DNA of 64,000 nt from Banduia mediterranea (lineage in GTDB: Bacteria; Pseudomonadota; Gammaproteobacteria; Nevskiales; Nevskiaceae), in contig NZ_JAVRIC010000007.1 of assembly GCF_031846245.1 (NCBI RefSeq), positions 1 through 64,000 of the forward strand, written 5' to 3'. Each line of letters begins with the position of its first letter. Within the stretch, counting starts at the first letter, position 1. A program made the translations under genes and the position numbers. Positions 17,105 through 25,237 of the stretch are shown here, piece by piece. The notes below the pieces were generated by a model. The model was not told the origin of the DNA and ran no database searches. It was given only the letters and a program-made list of their open reading frames with translations.

Positions 17105-17739
17105 GGCGTCATCTGCGCGCTGGCGACCGACGTGGCCGGCGATGGCACGCCCTTGGTTTCGAGCTCCTTGATCCAGGCACTGACGATCAGACGCGGATCG
17201 TCGGCCTGATCCCGGTAGTCCCGGTAGTGCTCCAGAGCCTGCTGCGGACGTCCCAGCGCAAGCTCATACAGAATGGCCAGATTCAGATGCGCGGCGGCGT
17301 AATTCGGCTGCACCTCCAGCGCCTTCAGATAGGCCGCCTCGGCGCGCCCGAAGTCGCCAGTCTCGCGGTACAGGGTACCCAGCCAGTTCAAGGCCACGGC
17401 ATTGTTGGGGTTGGCGGACACGGCCTGCGAGAAGCTCGCCACGGCGTCGCCACGCTGGCGACCACTGGCGTACAGAATCCCAAGATTGGTCAGCGGGCCC
17501 GAGAAGCTGGGATATTCGCGCGACAGCGCCAGCAGTTCCTCGCGCGCGGTATCCGGCCGCGTGCGCATCATCTGCAGCGCTGCGCGGAATCGTTCGTCCG
17601 CCGCGTCATCATGAGCGACTTGCGCGCTCGCCATCTCCGCGCCCACCGGGGCGCGCGAGGCGCGGGGCGCAGTGGTGGTACAACCCGCCGCCAGAATGGC
17701 GAGCAGGGCCAAAGTCAGATTTCTAGAGTAGGGATTCAT
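17101..17739 (-). CDS. TPR-repeat lipoprotein
   Basis: 212 residues. Lipoprotein signal with lipobox LAAGC (LALLAILAAGCTTT), then at least four tetratricopeptide-like repeats, e.g. ALNWLGTLYRETGDFGRAEAAYLKALEVQPN and AAHLNLAILYELALGRPQQALEHY. TPR proteins act as scaffolds. The start overlaps the end of the large TPR gene by 17 bases. Likely membrane-tethered partner of the two larger proteins upstream in the operon. Confidence 0.8.
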   Translation of the reverse strand: MNPYSRNLTLALLAILAAGCTTTAPRASRAPVGAEMASAQVAHDDAADERFRAALQMMRTRPDTAREELLALSREYPSFSGPLTNLGILYASGRQRGDAVASFSQAVSANPNNAVALNWLGTLYRETGDFGRAEAAYLKALEVQPNYAAAHLNLAILYELALGRPQQALEHYRDYRDQADDPRLIVSAWIKELETKGVPSPATSVASAQMTP

Positions 17740-20614
17740 AGCGCATGTCCCGTTGTTCCTGCTTGCCATAGCGCGCCGGCACGATTTCACCCAGCGCATG
17801 CGAGCTGCGCCGTATCCATTCATCCCAGAGCCCTTCACGCAGGCGCTGCAGATTGACTTCATAGGCGGCGATCGCCTTTTCCTCGAAGGGATAGGCCTGC
17901 TCTTCGAGCAGCAACTCGTATTGTTCCTGCGCCAGTGCATCGAGTCCGCGCGGCCGCTCGGACTCGATCAGCGCCTTGCCGAAATCGCGATAGACGTTCG
18001 CGATTTCGTAGGTGGCTGCGGTGCTGACCTCGGCAAAACCGAATGAAGATGCCCGCGACAGGGTGGCGATCGCCTTTTCCGTCGCGAGCTTGCGCCGGTC
18101 GAGGCTTTTCTCGATGGGGGCACGCAAACTCACCGAACGGGCATTGGCGGAATCGAGCCGACCCAGCTTCAAGGCGGCACGCGCCGCGATCAGATGGGTC
18201 TCGTCGCTACGCTGCCGGCCGCCCGCGGACTCGTTGCTGAGGATTTCGTCGAGCCAGTGCACGTGGCGCGAACCGTTACCGCTTTCCTGCAGCGCCAGGT
18301 CGGCGAGGCGCTGACGCGCCTGCAAGGCGGCCAGCAAGGGTTGCGGATACTGCTCGACATAGCGTTCGTAGGCCGCTTCGGCGCGATCCGCGCGTCCGCC
18401 CTGCTCGGCCAGCTCCGCCGACAGCCAAGCCGCCTCGCGACGCACCGATGGAGCCTCGCTGTTCCGCTGCGCGATGCGAGCATAGACCTCGGCGGCTGCA
18501 GCCAGCTTGTCGTCCTGCTGATAGGCGAACGCGAGTTTCTTGTCGACGTCCGGCAGCAGCGCATGCTCGATGTGACGCCGCCGGAACGCTTCCATCTGCT
18601 GCTCGGCCAGCGGCCAGTCTTCGAGACCGACATTGGCCATCGCCGCGTCGTAGTCCGCTGCGGCACGGATGCTCGCCGTCGGCGCAACACGTCCGACCCG
18701 GGCGAAGGCTTCGGCGGCGGCACGCAGGTCCTCGGCATCGCGCGCCATCTCGCCTTGCTTGTAGACCGCGGCTGCCAGCTGTTCGATCTGCTGATCGGTG
18801 GTTTCGTTTGCGCCAGTCGCCAGCAGGCGCGTATAGCTTGCCTCGGCATCGGCGTAGCGCTCCAGCGTGAACTCCGCATCACCGCGCACACCCAACGCCG
18901 TGGCCTGCAGCGATGCCGGTGCGCTCAGCGCCAGCACGCGCTGCGACAGCTCGATGGCGCCCTCGTAGTCCTTGAGCTCAAAACGGTCCTCGGCGGCCCG
19001 TGTCAGCACGCGCGCCAGCTCCGGATGTTCGGGATAGCGATCCGCCCATTCCAGACTGGCGGCGATCGAAGCCTTCAGGGCTTCGGCGCGCCGCGTCGAA
19101 GGCACCTCACGGGCCAGTTGCTGCCAGGCCTGCGCAGCGGCGAGTCCGGCCTCCGGCGCATGTTCGCCGTTCGGCGCGTCGCGCATCAACCGCGAATACT
19201 GTCCGGCTGCCTGCGCGGTGTGTCCGGCTTCGAGCAGGCTGTCCGCGTAGAGCAGGCGCGTCGCGGCGGCGTGCGCATCGTCCGGGAACCAGGTCAGCGC
19301 CTTCTCGTACCAGCCCGAAGCCTCGGCGAAGGCCGCTCGACGAACCGTTTCGTCCGTGCCTTGCGGCAGGGTCTGCGCGCGGGCGTGGGATTCGCTGGCA
19401 AGTTGATCCAGATCCTCGCGCACGGTGGCGAGCACCGTTTCGCTGGGTGCATTGTCTTGCCAGTAGTCGGCACCCGGCGCGAAGGCTTCCACATAGTCAC
19501 GCTTGGACGCCATCAGCAATTCGCGGAAGCCACCGGCCTGATAGGCGGCAACGGCCTGCGCCTGGAATTCGGGCGCCAAGCGGTGCCGCGGGTGAGTATC
19601 GATGAACGCGGTGTAGGTCTCGGCGGCGTCGGTATAGCGACGCCTGTCGAGCAGCTGTTCGCCGAGCGCGGCGTACAGCGCCGGTGTGAAGCGAGGCTCC
19701 GAGTCCTGAGCGCTCAGATAGTCGTTGATGGCCGTGCCACCGCCGAGCGCCGCGAAGCACAGACCGGTCACGCGCAGCGCATCCCGCGCCATGTCGGCAC
19801 GCCCGCTTTCGACACGATCGAACAGGCCATTGCTGGAATCGAATTCCCCGTCGTCTGGCAAGGCGCGGTCGAGCAGGGCGATGAATTCCGGCAGGGCTTC
19901 GCTGTAGCGCGCCTGCTTGTACAGCGCCCAGCCATGCTTGTAGCGCGCGTAGTCGGCGTACGGCGCGTCGTCACCAAGTTCGATGGCCGCCGCGTATTGC
20001 TCGGTCGCTTCGTCGTAACGGCGTTCGAGATAGAGCTTTTCGGCAGCGCGAAAACGGGCATCCGCGACCCGTACCGAATCCGGATAGCGTCGCCCAAGCT
20101 GCTGCAGGGCCTCGATCGATCCATCATCGTTGCCGAGCAGCTCGTAGGCGCGAGCCAGCTGATACAGCGCACGATCGGCAAGACGATCCTCGGGGAACTC
20201 GGCAAGCAGCGTCTGGTAGCGGTCGGCCGCCGCCTGCAGGTCCGCCGTGTCGCCCTCACCGCTTTCGAAGCCTTGCAGACGCAGATCGGCGGAACGGCGC
20301 AGCGCCTCGGCGCGCAGCCTTGGCGGCGCATCGAGTTGCAACAGTCGGTCGTAGTTGGCGATGGCCTGCTGCGGGTCGGGCTCGACCTCGCTGGCCGCGT
20401 CGACGCGCAAGGTACTGGTGGTTCGCACCACGAACCAGCCATCGCTGGTGCGGCCATTGGCATCGGCCACCGTGGCGACGGTCGGCGCGTCCACGTTGCG
20501 AATGGCAGATACCGAGCCGCAAGCCGACAAGCAAAGCAGCAGCGACGAAACAAGCGTCACATTCAGCGCGAGCGGATTCACGAGCGTCATCACCGGACGG
20601 AACGGCATGCTCAT
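17723..20614 (-). CDS. Large TPR-repeat lipoprotein
   Basis: 963 residues. N-terminal membrane signal with lipobox LSAC (SSLLLCLSACGS), then many degenerate TPR units through most of the length (ALYQLARAYELLGNDDGSIEALQQLGRRYP; YADAEASYTRLLATG; AEAAYERYVEQYPQPLLAALQARQRLADLAL). Comparable giant TPR lipoproteins sit in gliding or envelope-machine clusters with ExbB/TolQ-like motors in other proteobacteria; no motor gene is next to this one. Start overlaps the previous stop as ATGA, so translation is coupled to the 633-residue protein. Confidence 0.8.
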   Translation of the reverse strand: MSMPFRPVMTLVNPLALNVTLVSSLLLCLSACGSVSAIRNVDAPTVATVADANGRTSDGWFVVRTTSTLRVDAASEVEPDPQQAIANYDRLLQLDAPPRLRAEALRRSADLRLQGFESGEGDTADLQAAADRYQTLLAEFPEDRLADRALYQLARAYELLGNDDGSIEALQQLGRRYPDSVRVADARFRAAEKLYLERRYDEATEQYAAAIELGDDAPYADYARYKHGWALYKQARYSEALPEFIALLDRALPDDGEFDSSNGLFDRVESGRADMARDALRVTGLCFAALGGGTAINDYLSAQDSEPRFTPALYAALGEQLLDRRRYTDAAETYTAFIDTHPRHRLAPEFQAQAVAAYQAGGFRELLMASKRDYVEAFAPGADYWQDNAPSETVLATVREDLDQLASESHARAQTLPQGTDETVRRAAFAEASGWYEKALTWFPDDAHAAATRLLYADSLLEAGHTAQAAGQYSRLMRDAPNGEHAPEAGLAAAQAWQQLAREVPSTRRAEALKASIAASLEWADRYPEHPELARVLTRAAEDRFELKDYEGAIELSQRVLALSAPASLQATALGVRGDAEFTLERYADAEASYTRLLATGANETTDQQIEQLAAAVYKQGEMARDAEDLRAAAEAFARVGRVAPTASIRAAADYDAAMANVGLEDWPLAEQQMEAFRRRHIEHALLPDVDKKLAFAYQQDDKLAAAAEVYARIAQRNSEAPSVRREAAWLSAELAEQGGRADRAEAAYERYVEQYPQPLLAALQARQRLADLALQESGNGSRHVHWLDEILSNESAGGRQRSDETHLIAARAALKLGRLDSANARSVSLRAPIEKSLDRRKLATEKAIATLSRASSFGFAEVSTAATYEIANVYRDFGKALIESERPRGLDALAQEQYELLLEEQAYPFEEKAIAAYEVNLQRLREGLWDEWIRRSSHALGEIVPARYGKQEQRDMRYESLL

Positions 20615-22512
20615 CGCTGCACTCGCGGCGTGGACATCGCCAGGTCCACAGGCGGCCGGTCGTACAGGCGCGCCAGCGCAAAATGCGCCTCGACCAGGTA
20701 GCGCTCGGTCTGCTTGCGAAGTTCCTGCAATTGCGCCGACGCCAGTGCCTCCATTTCACGGGCCTGTCGCTCACCGACCACTCGCAAACGTGCACGCGTG
20801 GCATCTATACGTGCCGGCAACGCGCCGCTGGCTTGTTCCGATTCGCGCAGGCTCGCGGCACGGGCGGCCAGCAGACGGTCGAGATCGTCGAGGCTGCGCA
20901 GTTTGCGAATCGCGTCACGCACCGGTTCGGATTCGAGCAGGTAAGCGACGTAAAACATCGGCGAGGCTTCATCGTCGGACTGCAACCACCAATGCGCGTC
21001 CGGCAACTCGACCAGCCACCAGGCCCATCCCCGACTCGGGCCGGCATCGAATCCGCGCACGGTCGCCGCCAGACCGCCGTGCGCGACATCATCGACGGCC
21101 GCACCGAGCCTGCGGTAGCTCAGTTCCAGCAATTCGATCGCGCGCTCATAGCGTTGCACAGCCTGCTGCCGCGATCCCAGATGATCCATGGCATACGGTA
21201 CGGCAAGCATGCCTTCCTGCACGGCCGGATCCAGCGGATCGCGCCCGACCAGTTCGGCCCAGGGCACCAGCGCGCGATTCAGGTCATCGGCGCGCCGTGC
21301 CGATGCGGTGGAGGTGTAGTAGCGGAACGGCTGCTCACGACGTAGCGCGGCCAACTGGGGGTCGCGCCCACCGAGCCAGGGCATCGCTCCGCTGCCAGGC
21401 ACATCGGCAGCCTCTGCGGCGTCACCGCCACTGCCGGCCGGCTGCAGATAAGCCCAGCCAAGCCCGAGCAGGGCGGCAGTGGAATAAGGCCCTGGGCTGC
21501 GCACCCGCTTGTAGGCTTCGATGGCGGCCATGCCATCTCCGCTCGCCAGGGATTGCGCACCGAGCAGCAGATTGGCCCGGTCTCGCAGGGCCAGCGCGGC
21601 ACTGTCCGAATCTGCAAGCTTGGTGCTGCCCATGGATTGCAGAATGGCGATTCCGGTCGCGGCCTGCCCGGCGTTGATCGCCTCGACAGCGGTGTTGAAT
21701 CTTGAGTAGTCAACACTGATCGCGGCGCCATCGGACGCACTGCCGGGCTTCACACCGAGGCCGCGCAGGCTGGCATCCAGTCGTTGAGAAAATTCGGGCA
21801 TGGGTGCCGCACCCGCGCCAGCCAGCGCCTCGGCGCGAAGCAGGCGGCTGGCGGCCGAAACATAGTCCGCCGCCGCGAAATCCACATCGACCGCGAGCAG
21901 TCTTGGATCGCTACCGCCGGGCAAACCCGCTGGCACCGCTGACCGGACCCAACTGAGTCGAGGCCCGCCGAAGGTTCCGGCAGGCTGCTGCTCGAGCACC
22001 AGCGCGTTGCGTCCCGCCGGAAAGTCCAGCGTTTCGTCGAGTTGCGCGAAAATCGGCTTGCCGCGGACATCCATGGTCCGCGACACGAAGCGCGCACGAA
22101 TTCGGTGCGGTGCAGCGTCCGCGTCATGCACCATGAGCGCAAACAAACCGCCGCGGCGCAGGGCGCGAGACTGATCGAGGCTGAAGTCATGGATGCGGGC
22201 CGGCGCTTCATCAATGCGAACCTCGACCTTGCGCAACAGCAACTCGGTATCGGCAATGCCGACATAGAGTGTGGTCGCCGCGGATGCAGCACCAGGCCGT
22301 TCGGCATGCCAGGCTTCGGCGTCCACCTGCAGGGCCTGCTGGATCGCGGCGGCGCGTGCCACATCAAGCTCAGCGGTCGGCGATACCGCATGAGCCAGCG
22401 CGCAGCCCAGCAGCAACGGCGGCGCCATCAGGGCCCGCAGCCTGAAGTACGCGAATGCACGAGCAAGGCGTTTGCTCAGGTTCCCTGCCAAGGACTCGAC
22501 TGCCTGCCCCAC
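20611..22512 (-). CDS. Exported protein of unknown function heading the TPR operon
   Basis: 633 residues from a GTG at 22512, chosen because GGGAGG lies 7 bases upstream and because an intrinsic terminator interrupts any longer reading. A hydrophobic segment (ALMAPPLLLGCALAHA, about residues 28-43) acts as the signal sequence. The mature protein is Ala/Arg-rich, with a beta-rich first third (TLYVGIADTELLLRKVEVRID) and helical, TPR-like repeats later (AILQSMGSTKLADSDSAALALRDRANLLLGAQSLASGDGMAAIEAYK). Not recognised as a named family. Its leader contains an ANTAR-type attenuator. Confidence 0.7.
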   Translation of the reverse strand: MGQAVESLAGNLSKRLARAFAYFRLRALMAPPLLLGCALAHAVSPTAELDVARAAAIQQALQVDAEAWHAERPGAASAATTLYVGIADTELLLRKVEVRIDEAPARIHDFSLDQSRALRRGGLFALMVHDADAAPHRIRARFVSRTMDVRGKPIFAQLDETLDFPAGRNALVLEQQPAGTFGGPRLSWVRSAVPAGLPGGSDPRLLAVDVDFAAADYVSAASRLLRAEALAGAGAAPMPEFSQRLDASLRGLGVKPGSASDGAAISVDYSRFNTAVEAINAGQAATGIAILQSMGSTKLADSDSAALALRDRANLLLGAQSLASGDGMAAIEAYKRVRSPGPYSTAALLGLGWAYLQPAGSGGDAAEAADVPGSGAMPWLGGRDPQLAALRREQPFRYYTSTASARRADDLNRALVPWAELVGRDPLDPAVQEGMLAVPYAMDHLGSRQQAVQRYERAIELLELSYRRLGAAVDDVAHGGLAATVRGFDAGPSRGWAWWLVELPDAHWWLQSDDEASPMFYVAYLLESEPVRDAIRKLRSLDDLDRLLAARAASLRESEQASGALPARIDATRARLRVVGERQAREMEALASAQLQELRKQTERYLVEAHFALARLYDRPPVDLAMSTPRVQR

Positions 22513-22562
22513 CGTCTTGCCTCCCTGCCGTTTTACGGATGTGGACCGCTCGTAAAACTTGC

Positions 22563-22602
22563 AAAAAAAACGCCCGCAAGCGCATTGCTGCGCAAGCGGA
22601 CG
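22563..22602 (-). terminator. Intrinsic terminator in the TPR operon leader
   Basis: CGTCCGC...GCGGGCG plus inner GCGCA...TGCGC stem, followed by eight U residues, 51 bases upstream of the GTG start of the first operon gene. Acts as an attenuator. Confidence 0.9.
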
Positions 22603-22680
22603 TCGTTGTCCGGTATCACCTTCGCCCAAAGCGTCTTCAATCGAAAGTGATGATTCGTCTGACGCTCCGGTGCGCAAACG
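22563..22680 (-). promoter_or_regulatory. ANTAR-type antitermination leader no. 2
   Basis: Minus-strand RNA: hairpin 1 CGTTTGCGC-ACCGGA-GCGTCAGACG (22656-22680, one bulged C), hairpin 2 CGGAC-AACGAC-GTCCG (22597-22612), then a terminator sharing the 3' arm of hairpin 2. Both loops are hexamers with A1 and G4. Between them a 10-bp stem (22615-22651) would bring the two hairpins together. Hairpin 2 has G-C and C-G pairs where leaders 1 and 3 have G-U and mismatch, a compensatory change that supports the fold. Confidence 0.82.
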
Positions 22681-23031
22681 ATGATGCTTCGCTCGTAACT
22701 TAAAGTGCAGCAACCATCGTGCCACGCGCCACTGGCGCAGGTGCGACGCGCCCATCGACACCAAGCAGCCGGCGACGGCACAGGATTGGTGCCGCGGGCG
22801 TACTCAATAAGAGCACAGCAAACCGTCGATGCACCGCACCGCATAGGGGATTTCGCCTCGCATGAACTGTTCGGGCCAAACCGCCACTTCCCAAAGACCC
22901 GGACTAATGATTTGTTTTCATTACGAATAAGTAAAACATTCAAGCGGACGACGACGCCAGGTCGAACAGATGGCACAGCGATTGCGTCAGCAATCCGGAC
23001 CGTGGCGCACCGTCGCATGCTGCGCCCGGCC

Positions 23032-23108
23032 TGGACCAACGAAGGTCCACATCGAAACGGATAATGACGTCCACCTCGCTCCATCTGGAGCGGCGGTGGA
23101 TTTTTTTT
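23032..23108 (+). promoter_or_regulatory. ANTAR-type antitermination leader no. 3
   Basis: Plus-strand RNA: hairpin 1 TGGACC-AACGAA-GGTCCA (23032-23049), 9-base linker, hairpin 2 GGAT-AATGAC-GTCC (23059-23072), then a terminator whose 5' arm starts in hairpin 2. Hexaloops again have A1 and G4. From ACGGATA to GACGTCCACCT it is almost identical to leader 1. It precedes the OmpA-cupredoxin gene, whose start lies 317 bases further on. Confidence 0.85.
23070..23108 (+). terminator. Intrinsic terminator in the OmpA-cupredoxin leader
   Basis: Stem TCCACC/GGTGGA with inner GCTCCA/TGGAGC, followed by eight T residues. Lies upstream of the gene it would attenuate. Confidence 0.9.
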
Positions 23109-23424
23109 GGCTTCGCGAAAGGCAGATTTCTGCATTCGCGACAGGGATGGCCTCGGCAAAGGGAATTGCATGAATGGCTCAGGGGGAGCGCTGGCTCCGC
23201 GACATACGCTCGATCCGGCCGGCTGGCGGCGCGCCAACGAGGCGCTCAGCCCCCTGGGTGGCACCGCGTCGATCATGCCCGCGACAAAAGTGCCGGCCGG
23301 CTCGCGCCAGGCGCCGCAGCCCCATCTTTCCAAGCTCAACACCGGTGTTCATTTCACCGCAATCACACGGGCAGCGAGTCCGGATATCAACCGTTACAAA
23401 CGAGACTGCAGGGAGTCCGACAAC

Positions 23425-24306
23425 ATGTCTAAGAATCACCCGATACTGGTCGCAATGGTAGCGACGTCCTTACTTGCACTGGGTGCCTGTTCCTACGGGC
23501 CCTCACCGACCTCCGGTCTGCGCAAGCCGATCTACACCACCCCGGCGCCGCCACCTGCGCCCCCCAAGCCGGCACCCGCGCCGGCACCGCCTCCCCCGCC
23601 GCCGCCCGTATGTGAAGCCGGCACCATGTCCGGCTGCGATGTCGGCGACAAGATCGTCTTGCGTGGTGTGAATTTCGACTTCGACAAGGACAGCCTGACG
23701 ATCAATGCCAAGACCATCCTCGACGACGTCGCAGCCGCTCTCAAGAAGCGCTCCGACATCGAGGTGGAGATCGCCGGTCATACCGATTCCATGGGTTCCG
23801 ACAGCTATAACCAGGGCCTGTCCGACCGCCGCGCCAAATCGGTACGCGCCTATCTGATCTCCAAGGGCATCGCGGCGAGCCGCATGACCAGTGTCGGCTA
23901 CGGTGAATCACGTCCGATGACCTCCAACGACAGCGAGGATGGTCGCGCCGAGAACCGCCGCGTGGAACTGGAAATCTTGCGCTCCAGCGGCGGCATGGCC
24001 ATGTCCAGCAGCCCGGCGCCGATGGCCGCCGCACCGAAGAAGGCCGCTCCGGCCGCAGCCAGCGGTACGGCTGCGGTCACCATCGCCGACTTCGCGTTCT
24101 CTCCGGAGGCCCTCGCGGTCGTCCCCGGCACCACCGTGACCTGGACCAACGAGGATGGCTCCAACCACTTCGTCACGTTCAGCGACCAGGGTAGCGACCG
24201 CCTGCGCGAAGGTGCGACCTACAGCCGCACCTTCAGCGATTCCGGCGAATACAGCTATGCCTGCTCGATTCACCCGTCGATGACGGGAACCGTGGTGGTG
24301 CGGTAA
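23425..24306 (+). CDS. OmpA-family lipoprotein fused to a cupredoxin domain
   Basis: 293 residues. Lipoprotein signal (LVAMVATSLLALGAC), a Pro-rich linker (about residues 40-66), an OmpA-like peptidoglycan-binding domain (GVNFDFDKDSL; IEIAGHTDSMG-type segment EIAGHTDSMGSDSYNQGLS; RAENRRVELEI), then a C-terminal cupredoxin of about 80 residues (VTIADFAFSPEAL; GTTVTWTNEDGSNHFV; YSYACSIHPSM). The His of SNHFV and the Cys, His and Met of CSIHPSM are the four type 1 copper ligands. ATG 23425 follows GGGAG; an in-frame upstream ATG (23170) would destroy the lipoprotein signal. Probably anchors a blue-copper electron carrier to the outer membrane and cell wall. Confidence 0.88.
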   Translation: MSKNHPILVAMVATSLLALGACSYGPSPTSGLRKPIYTTPAPPPAPPKPAPAPAPPPPPPPVCEAGTMSGCDVGDKIVLRGVNFDFDKDSLTINAKTILDDVAAALKKRSDIEVEIAGHTDSMGSDSYNQGLSDRRAKSVRAYLISKGIAASRMTSVGYGESRPMTSNDSEDGRAENRRVELEILRSSGGMAMSSSPAPMAAAPKKAAPAAASGTAAVTIADFAFSPEALAVVPGTTVTWTNEDGSNHFVTFSDQGSDRLREGATYSRTFSDSGEYSYACSIHPSMTGTVVVR

Positions 24307-24360
24307 GCGCCCACGGCTTTCGTCCATCGACTGACCCAGTCTAGCGTTGCGCCCCCCTTC

Positions 24361-24389
24361 CCCCGCCGGTTCGCTGGCGGGGTTTTTTT
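24361..24389 (+). terminator. Terminator after the OmpA-cupredoxin gene
   Basis: CCCCGCC/GGCGGGG stem, extended by a G-C and a G-U pair around a TTCG loop, then seven T residues. Separates the gene from nasT, so nasTS has its own promoter or depends on read-through. Confidence 0.92.
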
Positions 24390-24490
24390 CTTGGTCCGGG
24401 CGCGGGCTCCGACTGGTGTTGCCACCCCGTTGCGTCCGGCGCATCCAGCGCATGGACGAGTCGCGGAACTCATCAATCAGGGAATTGACG

Positions 24491-25237
24491 ATGACGGCCC
24501 CCACACTCAAGCGCCACGGCGGCATCGCCGTGCGCACGCGAGCGTCCAAGGCGCTGCGGCACCAAGATAGTTCAGCCAATGGCGCAATGCCCCACCCAAG
24601 GGCACAAACCTTGCAGCGCCCCGACGGGAATGACTCCACGCCCGCCTTTGAGCCAGCCAACAAACCTATGCGCGTAATGCTCGTGGATGACGACCACGAC
24701 CGACTGAAGCTGCTGCGCGAAGCGCTGGTCGGTAGTGGCAATGAGGTCGTCGCCGAACTCGCGACCAGCAGTGATCTGCTGACCGCGGTCAACCGGCATC
24801 AACCGGACGTGGTGCTGATCGACGTCGATGCACCCAGCCGCGACACGCTCGAATCGCTCGGCCAGATCGCACGCGACCGGCCGCGCCCCATCGTGCTGTT
24901 CGCCGCCAACAGCGACGCCGAGACCATCCGCCGTGCGATGCGGGCGGGGGTGTCCGCCTATGTCGTCGATGGCATGTCCGCCTCGCGCCTGAAATCGGTG
25001 ATCGACGTGGCCATCGCCCGCTTTCACGAACATCAGGCCCTGAAGCGGGAACTCGAAGACACCAAGACACGGCTCGCCGACCGGCGCGACATCGATCGCG
25101 CCAAAGGCGTGCTGATGCAACGTCGCGGACTCTCCGAAAACGATGCCTATGAACTGCTGAGGCGCATGGCGATGGATCGCAACCTCAAACTAGGAGACGC
25201 CGCGCGTGCCTTGCTGGCCGCGGCGGACCTCATCTAA
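24491..25237 (+). CDS. nasT: NasT-like ANTAR-domain antiterminator
   Basis: 248 residues. A receiver-like domain begins at MRVMLVDDDHDRLKLL (about residue 60), with the phospho-acceptor position in VLIDVDAPS; a coiled coil (RELEDTKTRLADRRD) leads into the ANTAR domain (IDRAKGVLMQRRGLSENDAYELLRRMAM). ANTAR proteins bind paired hexaloop hairpins in mRNA leaders and prevent termination. Start chosen at ATG 24491 (AGGG upstream), which adds a 59-residue extension; the alternative ATG 24668 gives the standard NasT length but has no ribosome site. Coupled to nasS by a TAATG overlap. Likely reader of the three leaders in this region. Confidence 0.9.
   Translation: MTAPTLKRHGGIAVRTRASKALRHQDSSANGAMPHPRAQTLQRPDGNDSTPAFEPANKPMRVMLVDDDHDRLKLLREALVGSGNEVVAELATSSDLLTAVNRHQPDVVLIDVDAPSRDTLESLGQIARDRPRPIVLFAANSDAETIRRAMRAGVSAYVVDGMSASRLKSVIDVAIARFHEHQALKRELEDTKTRLADRRDIDRAKGVLMQRRGLSENDAYELLRRMAMDRNLKLGDAARALLAAADLI

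Noticed and set aside
18194-20701. 835-codon open frame antisense to the TPR lipoprotein gene
   Set aside because: Low-complexity Gln/Arg/His composition typical of antisense frames; the other strand carries the lipobox and TPR repeats.
16355-23108. The three leaders as c-di-GMP-I (GEMM), SAH or guanidine riboswitches
   Set aside because: None of the required conserved cores is present; paired A1/G4 hexaloops overlapping terminators fit ANTAR targets better, and nasT is encoded nearby.
23107-23424. N-terminal extension of the OmpA-cupredoxin protein
   Set aside because: Would begin on the terminator U-run or at ATG 23170 and bury a clear lipoprotein signal; the internal ATG 23425 has its own ribosome site.
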